Source: Bryoerythrophyllum caledonicum
Taxonomy: Eukaryota > Streptophyta > Bryopsida > Pottiales > Pottiaceae
Reading direction: 5' to 3'
DNA length: 64,000 nt
Assembly (NCBI GenBank): GCA_963971425.1
Contig: OZ020518.1
Span: forward strand, 11,228,190 to 11,292,189
The notes below the pieces were generated by a model. It had not been told where the DNA came from. It saw only the letters and a program-made list of their open reading frames with translations, and ran no database searches. How positions within the stretch are numbered: position 1 is the stretch's first letter; each line of letters opens with the position of its first letter. Positions 45,972 through 58,091 of this stretch are shown here, one piece after another. The position numbers were made by a program, and so were the translations under genes.

Positions 45972-48900
45972 CTACTCTTCACTACTGAACTCATCATCAC
46001 TGCCCTGATGGATAAACGGCATACTGCTATCAGAACCACTACCAGAATGAGTACTAGCCTCCTCAGCCTCGTCATCCACAAAATCCTTTGCTCCGGAGCC
46101 GAATCGAGCAGTCGGTGGACGTCGCGGAGGCGACGGCTGTGCTATGGATGCAATGGCAGCAGCTTCGGCATATGCAGGCAAAATATGACCATGCTCCGGA
46201 CTCACAACCTTCCCTGCCAAGCGAGCCAACACTCCTGTGGGAGGTGTTGACAGAGAAGCCATCAACGACGTCGAGAACCGTCTGCAACAAATTTTCATTA
46301 GTAAAATACCAATGATAGAAAAAGATAACAAAAAAAACAAATAAAGGAAGAGAACTTATTTACAAGTTCTCTTAGGCGCAGTTTTAATCTCTGGTTCATC
46401 ATCACCAAGCTCCAAAGGGCGCTTGAGAGAAGTCTGCTCCACGAGCTCAACAATCACAGAAGTAACCTCCACCGTCTGTGGAATCATGGGTCGAAGCACC
46501 TCGTCTACCAAGTCCATGTCTGCCTCCAAGGCAAGAATATGACGCTTGAGGGCTTTGCAAGCTCTGATACTTGCACCTAGAAAAAATGTAGAATACAAAC
46601 AGAATGAAATTAGAATCGTGGTTTGATTATCAAACCACAAAATGCAAGTATAAAATTAATATACCTGTAGAAGCGGTAAGGTCCATGACGATCTCATCCT
46701 CCTTGGTGCAAAGATCAAAAAGTGCCTCCAACAGATTCTGCGACTTCTCTCTAGCTCCTCGCCATGGCATCCCGGTGGAGGCTCTCATCGTCAATGACTC
46801 CTGGGTGATGAAGTTGGTCAGATGGCCGTCTGAAGAGAGCTCAATCCCATCCGCCAAAAGTTCCACTCTGTCATTGAAGACAAATGGAGTTGGAGGATCC
46901 GCCTTTCGAACGAAGCACTTCACCATGAAAGTCTTGTGTACGCGGCCGGGGCGAGCATCAGAGAAGAGGGGAAGTCCATTGATGGCGAACCGCTTCGCCT
47001 CTTCGTCAAAACCCGATCACTGAGCCCAGGAAACCACTTCATTTGAAATGAACCTAGAATCTGGATAGAACACGATGATAGCTCCTCTATCATGAAGAAA
47101 TGACTCTGCCAACTCGAAGTTAAACCGAATCCACAATGATTCTTTCCGACCCTTGGGGGTCGGCACTGTAGGTAGTGTTCCATGGTGGAATCACAGTACC
47201 ACCCTGAATCCCTGGAACTGGCAAGTCCTCCGGGACGTCAAATATGAACATATCCGCCAAACCATCCTCTGTCAACTCCCCCTTCATGTACCACGTCTTG
47301 GATCCTCCATGGGCAATCAACTACTGTGCTATATCCCTCCAAACTGGTGGAACGTCATCCTCAGCAGTGACTGAATCATAGTCAGTAAAGATAGAGTAGG
47401 TGCTCGTATTCATTACCTCAACAGCAACAGTAGACTCTGTCTGCTCCACGACAGGTATCGAATAGATGGTCTGCGCTGGTTTCGCAACGAACATTCCTGG
47501 ACGGTTGCTGGCAGATGGAGAAGTGCCAAATGTTGTCAATACAGGTGCCCGCTATGAGAACGATCCAAGACCCACGGCAGACAACAATTTCTCGGGCCCC
47601 TCCTTGGCCACCAAAGCTGCCAATTCCTTGTTCCTCACTCGAGTCTCTTTCTTCTCCTTCCTTGCAGTCTCCTTCTCCAAACGGGCCGCTTCTCGCTCAG
47701 CGACTCTGGCTGCAATCCTGGCCACCTTCTGTTGTGCCCTCTCCTTGGTCTTTTCAGAGAGCTCAAGGTCAGGCTCAACCTAGAATGGAGCCGAAGCCTA
47801 CAAAGCTAGACCCGCACCAGAATGTTGTGCCAAAGCATCACATGACTCCCGAAGCTCCACCTCGTCACCTGGAGTTGGAGCTGAATGCCAAAGCTCCAAG
47901 TACCAAGGACACTGAGCCAAATGATGCCGAGTAAAACGGCGCAACTAAGACTCTGTGAAAATGCACTCAGCGCTGACTGTGGTATCACACCACTTCTTCA
48001 GCCGGATTGGCAACTCTCGAGGCTGTAGAGCTCTATTAGCAACGAGATCTCGCCAAAAATAGCGGAGCACCACTCTCTTCACACTCTGAGGTGTCTCAGG
48101 CTGCTTGAGAAACTCATCTGACTTCACGAACGGCTTCGGCCCACTAAAATGGTTCTTGAACGCCTTCTTCCAGAATGTGAGAGAGCTGGCCTCAACCCAT
48201 GAGCCAATATCTAGAACGGGGTTAGAAAGACCCTCCATCTTGATAGTGATGTTGTCATCCTTGACGACCTTGGCAAATAACTTCTCAGCCTCCTCCTCAA
48301 GCTATAGAATGAACACAAAATTTTAGTAAGCAAGATTTACAACTGATGGAAAAACAAACAGAAAACGATTAAAGAAAATTGAACTTACCCCTGCCCAAAA
48401 TGAAGCCACGTCAAGCCAGGGTTTAAGACTAATCTCCGAACATGGTGCTTTTGGAAAATTGTATTCATCCCTGCCCTCTTTCGACAAATTCCACCAACGC
48501 ATCCATCTACCTTTGAACCTTGTTGAAACCTTCAAAGTACAAAGCAGTTGCAACTTCTCTGATGTGATTTCTGGCTTGTTCTGATAAACATTGTAATGAT
48601 GTAGAACCTGAATTAGAGGACAACAAAGAAGTGGTCAATTAAAACTTGAAAAAAAAGATTTCACTTGTTGAACGAACTAGTACAATGAATTGCACAAACA
48701 ATTATCTCTTTGAAAAACTCTTCACCATTACGAGGGTCAGCAATGGCAAGAAGTCGCGTGAGCAAGGTGCCACATTGAGTCTTCTTCTTCTGCACCGCTT
48801 CAGAGCATAGAGTAACCAACTCCGCGGAGCTCCCAACACGATCAGCCCCAACACCGGTCACAAGTGTGTCACGGTAAGTTCGAATACAATCTTCTTGAGC

Positions 48901-50027
48901 TGCAATAAGCTCCCGCTACACGAAGAAAAAATTTAATTGAGTATGAGAAAAAATGGCAAAAAAACTCACAAGAACATATCATTCACAGATTACAGATGAT
49001 AACATATAGTATGAAAATTAAAGCCAAATTAAATCAAAACATACCTCATAAAGTAACTTCAGGAATGAATCAAAGGTCATATGGTACCACTTCTTTGTCC
49101 CCTTTCTAGCCCACTCCGCCACACTAGCATCGTGATCCTCCTCACTAATCAGACCCTTGAGCTGATCGAAGTCCAACAACCCAAAATGTTGGACTCTCTT
49201 CACATCATGTAATAGTTGCTGTGTCACATGGTCTGAGTCTTTCTGCCTGAATGACAATGATCATGAACTTCAAATAATTGCAAAATAACTAAATAATTAC
49301 AAGCTCATTTATAAAAACCATAAAACAAAAGAAATAAAGAAAAGAACTCACTTGTTCCAGTTCGTCATGGCGTTCAGTAATATATGGCGGTTCGCCAAAG
49401 TGGGCTCTAATAAAACTGCCCGAACCGGAATATGAAACGCAAAATCGTTTCTATGCATGGTGGATATGACATCCATCCATGCAAGATGGCGGTGGTTGCC
49501 ATCCCATACAAAAAATAGCGATCAGAGAGGCATTGTAACTCTGGCCTACTCGCAATCAAAGCTTCGAACTTCTGGTCCTCCGCACGCCAAATGTCTGACC
49601 ATCCTGTACGCTCTTCGGGAAGAACTTCCTGTTCTACCATGGAAAAGTTTCTCAAAGCAACATAGAAACAAGCAGATCCTGGGCGGTAGCCTTTTACAAA
49701 CTCGCTCTTTAGCTTCTCAATGTCTGGCTTGACTGGAATACGCACCTCAGTCATTGGCAACATTCGACACAGTGGGATGTGCAACTCCCCGATAGATGGA
49801 GAATGAGACTTCTGCAGCACATCGTAAGAAGTCCCACGAATGGACTTCCTTAATGAAAGCTCTGTAGTGTCCAAACCAGGATCAACCCCCAACACCGGTA
49901 CAACTTGCAGGACTAAACTCGAATCTGCATGTGGAGATTCCAAAGTTGCCAAAGGAGAAGTCGTGTCCTTACTGGGCTGCTCCAAGTCCTCAGTTGGCGT
50001 GATCATGTCCCCATGTGGTGAGGCCAT
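45972..50027 (-). pseudogene. ParB-like + DNA N6/N4-methyltransferase-like protein gene
   Basis: Exons on the - strand, with GT/AG borders: about 50027-49353, 49249-49046, 48915-48665, 48609-48389, 48302-46665, 46576 to about 46360, then a last piece ending DEFSSEE at 45972. The first exon has VRIPVKPDIEKL, GYRPGSACFYV, LQCLSDRYF and VWDGNHRHLAWMDVI, the layout of a ParB/sulfiredoxin-like domain with its G/D-x-HR loop. The 48.3-46.4 kb part has a coiled coil (SEKTKERAQQKVARIAARVA), MFIFDVPEDLP where beta-class methyltransferases have DPPY, EKSQNLLEALFDLC, and VMDLTASTGASIRACK then LALEAD, matching the SAM-binding motif I. ParB-N plus N6_N4_Mtase is a known bacterial and phage fusion. Five in-frame TAGs (47945, 47798, 47780, 47552, 47321), one TGA and two apparent frameshifts (49510-49515 A-run, about 47150) break it. 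The acidic Ser-rich tail is unlike bacterial proteins. Confidence 0.55.
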
Positions 50028-50159
50028 CTACACACATCCATGGTAAATAATTTTTAGTTTCATACATGAGTATGAGACTGGAGCTAAAATACAATCCAGC
50101 AAAAGAAACTTAAACAACAAAGAATGAATAGATCAAATATCGAGTGAGATCGCATTAAA

Positions 50160-52060
50160 CCAGCAAGTTAGTATCATTCAGCATGTTAGACGCATCAACT
50201 TAAAACGCACATGTAAGGAGCTGAAAAGAATGTTGGTGTGACCGAAAGATAATATAAGAACATAAAAAAATGAGTAGTACTAGTGTACCTCGGATCTGAG
50301 GCATCAAAATGACAACACACATAACTGTAAGCATTCTCGGAATATGAAAAAACTGAAAACAAATCCACTAAGGAACAGTCCAACAGGTTTAGGGTATTTC
50401 AATTCTCACATGCACAATCTGCATCAACAAGCAAAAACCTTCATCCACACACATTTAGTATGTAAGTAACGAATTAGCATAAATGTTCATGACCTCATAA
50501 TCGCACATGCTTCTCAAAAATTGGGACACCAGCACTTGCACGAATCTCACACCAGCACTTGCATAAATGTCCCACCAGACACGAATCTCACACCATCACG
50601 AGTGTCACACCAGACACGAATCTCACACCAGGATGATACAAAAATCAGCACGTTCGATTCCTAGGACTTGCCTGGAACACTCGAGTAGAATTCAGAATAA
50701 AAATAGCGTCAAAATGAGAAAGCCAATGATGCAACCAGTACCTGCAATCACATACCTCGGATCCGAGGCACCTCAAGACATCTACCAAACTCATTTGAGA
50801 ATATTCAAAGGAATCATTCCAACAGGAAGCATATTCTATTCTCACCAGCACAATCTGCTTGAACAAGCTGAACCTTCATCTACACACGTTTAGTACGTAT
50901 GGAAGTAAGGATTTAGCATGAAAGTTCATGAACAATAAATCGCACATGCGTCTCATTAGAAATGACGCCAGCACTTGCACGATTACAAATGACCGTTCAC
51001 ATGCAAACGGGTCGACCCGATTCTCACACCAGGACGATACAGAAATCAGCACGTTTGATTCCTAGGACTTGCCTGGAACATTCGAGAAGGATTCAGAATT
51101 CAAATTGCGTCATAATGAGAAAGCGAATGATGAAACCGGGACCTGCAATCACATACCTCGGATCCGAGGCACCTCAAGACTTCAACTAAACTCATTTGAG
51201 AATATACACACGCCACAAGCATACGTGATCGAGATTCAACTATTCATAAGCATGACGACCACAGAAGGAAACGGCAGAGGTAAACCCGCATCGACCGAAA
51301 AAAAATAAATCAAAATGGTGCTCTCCATGAGTCCCTCGGATCCGAGGGACCCTCTTCTCTCTCGAAATCTGATCTCATTCCCGTGGGTACATCATACTGA
51401 TCCAAACTTAAACAATAGACCATAAACAAACATAGATGATCTTAGCGACTACGGCGTGAGGTCGCATGTCTCCAGCAAGTTAGTATCATTCATCATGCAA
51501 GACAAATCAACTTAAAACACACATGTAAGCAGCTGAAAATAATGTTAGTCAGACCAAATGATGAACTGTGAATATTAAAAAACCACTACGACAAGTGTAC
51601 CTCGGATCTGAGGCATCAACTGACCATCACATAACACTTCAAGAATTATTCGAAATATTAAAAAAAATTAACTAAAACCTACAAAGGAATCAGTCCAGCA
51701 GGAAGCATATTCTATTTTCACAAGCACAATCTGCTTGAACAAGCTGAACCTTCATCTACACACGTTTAGTACGTATGGAAGTATCGACTAAGCATGATAG
51801 TTAATGATCAAAAATTTGCACATGTGTTCTAAAAAAATGCAGGTTCCCTTGTAAAGAGGACGACTTGATCTCTGACCAACACTTGCATAAAATGCAGGTT
51901 CACTTGATCAAAGAGCGTAAAACCGAGAACTGAGAAGGTGAACACTAAAGAAAACAGCGAAGTCCACTCAAGTAAACCGCGAATGTGTATCCACTTCGAC
52001 AAATAAAAAAAGAATGAATGGTGCTCATAATCAGTCCCTCGAATCCAGAATCTTAGAATC
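50160..52060. repeat. Palindrome-bearing repeat array within the Mutator-like element
   Basis: Degenerate units of about 400-440 bp are duplicated in a complex order: 50643 and 51044 (401 bp apart), about 50805 and 51680 (about 875 apart), about 50160 and 51473 (about 1313 apart). Palindromes recur: CCTCGGATCCGAGG at 50755 and 51156, a perfect 20-bp palindrome GTCCCTCGGATCCGAGGGAC at 51331-51350, and CCTCGGATCTGAGG (one mismatch) at 50288 and 51600. The stretch has no long frame and lies between the - strand exons at 50.0 and 52.2 kb, so it may be an intron or a regulatory or binding-site region. Confidence 0.7.
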
Positions 52061-52211
52061 ATCAAAATTAGGAATCTGATACACCAATAGGGACAAGTAT
52101 TCTATGATGGCGGTTCCGAGGCACATTCACAGCAAGATAAATCCCACAAGCGAATTCTACATTTGAAACAGCGACACCATGAAGGATTAAATTTTGATAG
52201 AAAACTCACAA

Positions 52212-53648
52212 GGAGCGCCAACCGGTTTGGTGCGGCCTCGATGACGTCACAAACAGCAACGGTGAACCCTCTTTCGGCACGATTCACTACTGCGCAAACC
52301 TGATATAGACACAGAAATACATGGTATACCGAGTCTTTAGAAATACGACTCACACTTTCAGGGTTTAGGAGATGAAGTAATTAGGTTTTGGGTCTTGGGT
52401 TTATTGGTATTGACAAGGGTTTACACTACATATCATCAGTATTACTCATAATAAGAAGACATGGGACACAACATTCAAATGAAGGAGATGGAAACGAGCC
52501 TGGTGACGATTTCAGGTTTTTACCTGTCTAGTTTGAGCCCGCAGCACTTCGTCGTCGTGTGTCTGGCCACTTCCTTCTCCAACCTCACCAAGTCCAACCT
52601 GCGAATGAAAGAAATTATCTATTACGAAAATCGTCTCATGCAATTTCACAAATGCATCTAACCAGTGTCCGTGAACAAGGTATACCTGAGATTCAATGGA
52701 AGAAACTAAAGCACAAATTTCTTCATTGACCAAAAGTAGTCTTCAAACAGGACTTAGACGAACTATTGAGGAGGAAGTTATAGTGACTCTTCACAATACC
52801 AAGGGCTTCTGCACGAGTAAGAGATCAAGAAGCATTTTTCACTCAGCTTTGAAGGATGACCAAAATGCCATAAAACTATCGTAAATCGAATCCATCAACC
52901 TCGAGGAAGTTTAAATATACGGTTCTAAATATCTAATTGTCGTGAAACCATAACGCACACTACAGTTGGATATTCATTGCAACAAGTATGAAACCATGCC
53001 ATCATATGCATATTGTTAATCATTCTGAAGATATCGTACCTGTGTCATTTGGGCCCGCTCCGCACCCAACATTATTAGTCCACTTTTCCCCGCGCTACCT
53101 CGTTCAGTCCTTGGTCGACCATTGGTTGGCCTAGACGAGGACCGATTCCTATTCCTTGTGGATCGTGATGAATTTACTCGGCTCCTAGGGTCCATACTAG
53201 AGTCCATGCTTTGACAGTCATTGTCGTCAACTACACCGTTTGCACCCTTACTCCCATGCATCGAGCTTACAAATGCATTAGGTCCCGTGAAATCACTCGT
53301 CATGGTAATTTGTATAGACTCTTCTTCCCCCCTTTCTCTACGTAGCTGCATCAAATAGCTGCCAGACGACTACACATTACAATTTTTTAGTATGACCAAT
53401 ACATCATTGCAGAGGATATAATCAACAAAGCATATGACGCACTTACTCCGACAGTATAGTGAGGCGCTTCTTCTGCTTGGAGAATACTTGACAAATTCCT
53501 GAATCGAATAGGCCCCTCAGATGATAGGTCCTCACGACTCTCCTCAAAAGCCAAGGCCTTGTGCTGTTGTGGCTACGTAGAGGACCTCCTGGGCTTAGGA
53601 TTTGAATAGTGTGTTGTTCTTCTCTTCCGGCCACCCTTGCTTGTCATC
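52212..53648 (-). CDS. Upstream exons, probably the 5' end of the ParB/methyltransferase-like gene
   Basis: Short - strand exons with good splice borders: from 53648 (MTSKGGRKRRTTHYSNPKP, basic and nuclear-signal-like, with one in-frame stop soon after), about 53369-53043 (Arg/Ser-rich, SSRPTNGRPRTERGSAGKSG), about 52740-52688 (EEICALVSSIESQ), 52597-52524 (VGLGEVGEGSGQTHDDEVL) and about 52300-52212 (VCAVVNRAERGFTVAVCDVI). The last ends in phase 0 at a donor, and the exon starting MASPHG at 50027 follows an acceptor in phase 0, so one transcript across the palindrome array is possible. They could also be a separate small gene. No domain recognised. Confidence 0.4.
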
Positions 53649-54537
53649 CTCTACAAGTCGTCCTGGTTGCGTCACATTGAACATTTTCACAAAAGTACGG
53701 CTGCTATGATATGGCAAGACATGGTTGAACCTGAACTATCCAACCATGAGAAAATTTACTATTCCAAGCAGTGCCAACGGGATGGCCCATGATCTCTAAC
53801 TAATTTTTCCAGTAGTTGTCAGCCTTAATTTGAATTTCAAACTCGAAGTAAATCGTGGCTATAGCATTGCTATTATTTTCTTCTACCGTCACAAGCATTG
53901 TTCTTTACTAGATTTATCATTCGTCTTAAGTGAATAACGACAACACCTGGGATAATTAACTTTAACCAAACTTGGTGCCTTAGCGGATACAAGTAGTAGT
54001 TATCTATTTGTAAATTGCTGACTCTGATCATGAACTCTAGATTGGTTTCTACTTTGTCGTAATCATTAAAGTTGTGTCAAATTGTGTGGAAGTCGTACTG
54101 GCAGATTTAGAATGTATTATTATGCCATTGTAGAGACATTGCATGCTCTCATTCTCTTCTAGTGTACAAATTATTTAACTCTCTTTCAATTAATCATCTC
54201 TTATCACTCTTCTCATTGGGTATTTGCTGTTAATCAAGTGGAAAACTATTGAACACGTCGAATACCTACTATATGCTATATTCCGCCTTAGTCGGATCAA
54301 CCTTTTAATACTAGGATTGATTTGGAAAGTGTCCATTTTCATAGAGGCGTCGTCAGGGAGCGTGCATGGGCATCTGACAAAAGGCGTTAAATTGTTTCGC
54401 CAATTATGAGCACGATGCGTTTCCGAAATTGGACGTCTTCACTAAGATGTTTAGGCAAGCTATTGATTTCATCAATATACAACCGCCATCATAGACCGCA
54501 GGCATTCCATATCCTATGTTGTGGAGAGCTCTTGACT
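53649..54537. promoter_or_regulatory. Presumed divergent promoter region of the Mutator-like element
   Basis: No gene of its own. It lies between the start of the - strand exons and the + strand transposase start, so it probably drives both. AT-rich with no clear TATA box singled out. The transposase frame is open upstream to 54406. Confidence 0.4.
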
Positions 54538-57500
54538 ATGGCGTCACTCACATCTCATAATGGTGGTGTTCCGCTTGTCGTGTCCGTAGGTGAAAATGGC
54601 ACTACTAATGTCCCGGAGGCAGTCCTCAGTAGTCGCTTTGGGTTTAGACTTGGAACCGTTCATGTTGAACAAGAGGTGTTTGATAGCTCAGGAGTATTAG
54701 AACATTCTATATACCAAGTGAAAGATCGAGACAATTTTGGCTTTCTTTGGAATCTGTGTCGTGGTTCTTTTAAAGTATATGGTATTAAGGATAGTCAAAC
54801 GTCTGCTAATGCGTCCTGTGTCGTGATGATCCCTCCTACCAATTCCGGTGATACGATACTCGTGCCCGGTTTGGGCACACGGTCTAACCCAAGCGTGCAG
54901 CTTCTAAGTGACACTGACGAGGACCTCTCTGATGTGAATTTAGGGGAATCATCGTACACCTTTAAGTCACAAGACTCGATTTGTCCCGATGCGTCTATCC
55001 ATACCCCAAGTAGGTCGCACATATCTCCGTCGCTTTCCTTTAGAAAACCACCTATCCATCCAAAATCTAAAAGTATCCGTAGTATCATTCCATATGTTCG
55101 CAGAACCTGTTCTAGAAAGGGATCCCGTTCTGAGTTGACACACGTGGATTTCGATGGCATTGAGGTTTCACGTGTGAAAAATTTGCCTCCATCTTACAAC
55201 GGAGACGTGATGTTTGAGTTGCCTCCACTTCCAGAAGGCATACCTACTTAGTTTGGAGGAGGACTGGATGGTATGAGCAAGCAACACGATGGTTACACAT
55301 GGTGCAAGACAATGACTACGAATATCATGAATGATTTTGGCCTGACATACCGGAAGTCATCATGTACTGGCCATCTTCAATGTCCTAACCTTCATTGTGA
55401 CTATAAGTGCAGGAATGAAGGTCGCACTAATCAAACGGAGTGGAGTGGTCTCGCCATTTCCCCCTGGCTTGTCAGCGGCGCTCCGCCAAGAAAGTCAACC
55501 TTAGCTTGTAAGGTTTGTCAAACTCCGCCTATTTGTCTAGCTCTATGTGATGCACGTATTTATTATGTGACGTGTACCGATTCGGAGCGCACCCGACTTG
55601 CCATTCATCTTGGTATTCACCAACATCCTATTTCGAATGGAGTTGACCAAACCGCAATGGACGTGATGCATGAGTGCGTTGCGAAAGAAGTCGAGCGTAC
55701 ACCCAACGCCACTAATTCTGCAATCATTATGGCTGCCAGTAAGAATTACCTTTCTGATTACTTGATCCGTCCCGGATCGGGATCATCAAACCTTGAAGGA
55801 GCATCTATGGATGTTGTCTTGGATCAGTTCCAGACTCTATCATCCCCTAACATAAGGAACTTGGTGTCGACATGCAAGCGCTTCTATAGTGGTGGGAAGG
55901 GTGTCATGGACGACATCATGGAGCTAAAAGAGTCGTCTAAGTTTGTTTTCATCCATGAAAACAAGTTCCCGGGCCAATCTAAAGGTAAGGTGATTGTATT
56001 TAAAATGTCTGTTGATCGTCCTGGTAGTGGTGTTGATCTTGTTCGGCGGATGCAACCTGGTGGAAACCTCCAAGATTGTTGGTTGATGTTTGATCATGTC
56101 AAGCGGGTTAAAGACTGGACTACCATGGCATGCCATGTATACGGCAGTAAGTACTGTAAAGTTATCACAATAGCTATGTGTGATATGCAATCGGAGGATG
56201 TTCAAGCTCAACAGTTGTTTTGGGAGAACCTGAATGATACGATGTTGAATCACGGAGTGGAGAATACGAACTTTAAAGGGTTCATGGCTGATAGTGCCGG
56301 AGCGAATTGGCACGCTGTCCAGCGAGTGTATCGCAATGGCGATACGGATGTCCCGATCGAAAACAAAGAACGGACTTGTTTATTCCATTGGACCAAGTGC
56401 CTTCAACGAGCCACCACGAAGAGTATTCTACCAGCATTCCAAGATCAACACATTGCACTTTGTAGGATTTGGAAGAATGCGAGATCACAAGAAGAGGCTG
56501 AAGCACAGTACAACGTCATTCGTGGATGGTGGATTTCATCTGGGGCCACCACCGAAAGCGGGCGTCGTGCGCTAGAAGATTGGATGGCTTTTTGGCATTT
56601 CCGATATAGACAATGGGGTGGAGCAATGCAACTAGTAAGTTCTCGCATTTTTTGTTTATAAATATTCAGATTGTTGAAAAGTTATATATGAATGATGTAC
56701 TGACCATTGCTGTATGATATCAGGACCTCACACTGGACGAGCGAGCTGACATGCCATCATGTAATCTTACGGAGACAGTCCACAACCGCTGGCTTCAACA
56801 GTCCGGGAATACCATGACATGTTTATATGCGGCTACTGTGGATGACCTAATTCGGGCTTTCATGCAAATCACTTCGTACCGAGCATGGATCAATGGAGGG
56901 TCCTCCGGAAAAGGTCCAGACAAAGGTACGCTTCGATTAAGATCTGCCCAACGTCCTGGTGATCCAAGACTCATTGCAGAAGCTGTGCGGAGTTTTCCGG
57001 GGGCAGAGGATCTCTTGACAAAGACGGGCGGGCTCGTAGGTGCAGAGATTTTTGGGTCTACCAAACGGAAACTTGACATGCCACCCGAGTCCAGCAACGA
57101 CTCCCACCGCTCCAATACGGTGAACTATTCGATTCCACGAGATGGCAGAAGGGTGACTCGAGCGCGGATTGAAAAGGCCCTAAATGAACAAGGTTCCGGG
57201 GTTCGTCACACAACGGCAGTATTGGAATCGAACGTTGATCCGTCAAAGTGGCACATTGGTCGACTTCCGAAGACCTCCCACCGAAAGTGCCCGGCATTGC
57301 AAGCTCACACAGGTCAGAGATGTGACGCTAGAGTTGGGCATGGGAGTTAGGGAACACCTGCCCCAACATATATTAGCAAGAAGAAGGAATTCAGGTCGCC
57401 CCGAAACACTACTGTCGAGTTCTGGTTTTGTGCTGATGATATTAGCCGATGCGTGATGGGATCGAATAAACCGTTTGTAATAGATTGGCCATCAGTCCCA

Positions 57501-58091
57501 ATGACATGGCCAGTAAAGCTTGGCACGAACCTAACGATGCAAGAAGTTTTATCGTTAGAAGAAGCAGGTTTTCAGTTAGAGCAACGTGGTGCTTTGTCGC
57601 CTCGTAGACAATTCCAAGTAACTTTGAATATGCCTCTTCCGCGATCAAACTTCCCGCTTCCAGAGAATCCGGACTCATACCATACTTTCCGCAACGGCTA
57701 CCAGATTCGCCGAAGTTCAGATGTGCCTTCCGTTGAGCACCGAAACAAGTGGTCAAGCGCAGCTCTGATGAAGAATTGCTACGTTACAAATGTCACCGCA
57801 ATGCCGTATCCGGGATTTGGATGCGTTATCACTCTTCTCACGGAGAAGGAGAAGTCTTATAGCATAACCTTCACAGACTACCCTGCATGTACATGTCCAG
57901 ATTTCCTGAAGATGTCAGTGGAGGCGTTGGGGAAGAAATGGCAATGGAAATACTGCAAGCATGTGTACTACATCCTACGCTATTTATGTAAGATGGACTA
58001 CAAGGAGGACTTATTCATGCATGCCCCTAGCTACAGCTTTAACGAGGTCATGCGCATTCTAGAGCTTGCTAGTATAGCCGAGCAAGCATGA
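54538..58091 (+). CDS. Mutator-like transposase with SWIM zinc finger
   Basis: Two exons, 54538-56634 and 56724-58091 (GT/AG borders, phase 0), encode 1154 residues counting two in-frame TAGs at 55249 and 57348. I chose the ATG at 54538 (MASLTSHNGG); an upstream in-frame ATG at 54406 is less protein-like. Around residues 250-290, DGYTWCK followed by CTGHLQCPNLHC resembles a WRKY/GCM1-type zinc finger, known at the N-terminus of many MULE transposases. The central part contains WLMFDHVKRVKDW, ITIAMCDMQ and FMADSAGANWHAV (Asp 585), the RNase H-like core. The C-terminal SWIM finger is CTCPDF with Cys 1088 and 1090 and a YCKH closing pair at 1110 and 1112. It cuts and pastes the element via its terminal inverted repeats. 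Only the two TAGs prevent a full reading frame. Confidence 0.8.

Noticed and set aside
2715-58091. TAG might be read as glutamine (altered genetic code, as in some ulvophyte algae)
   Set aside because: GSH1 ends at TAG exactly where relatives stop and contains no internal TAG, and a TGA and a TAA also interrupt the transposon genes.
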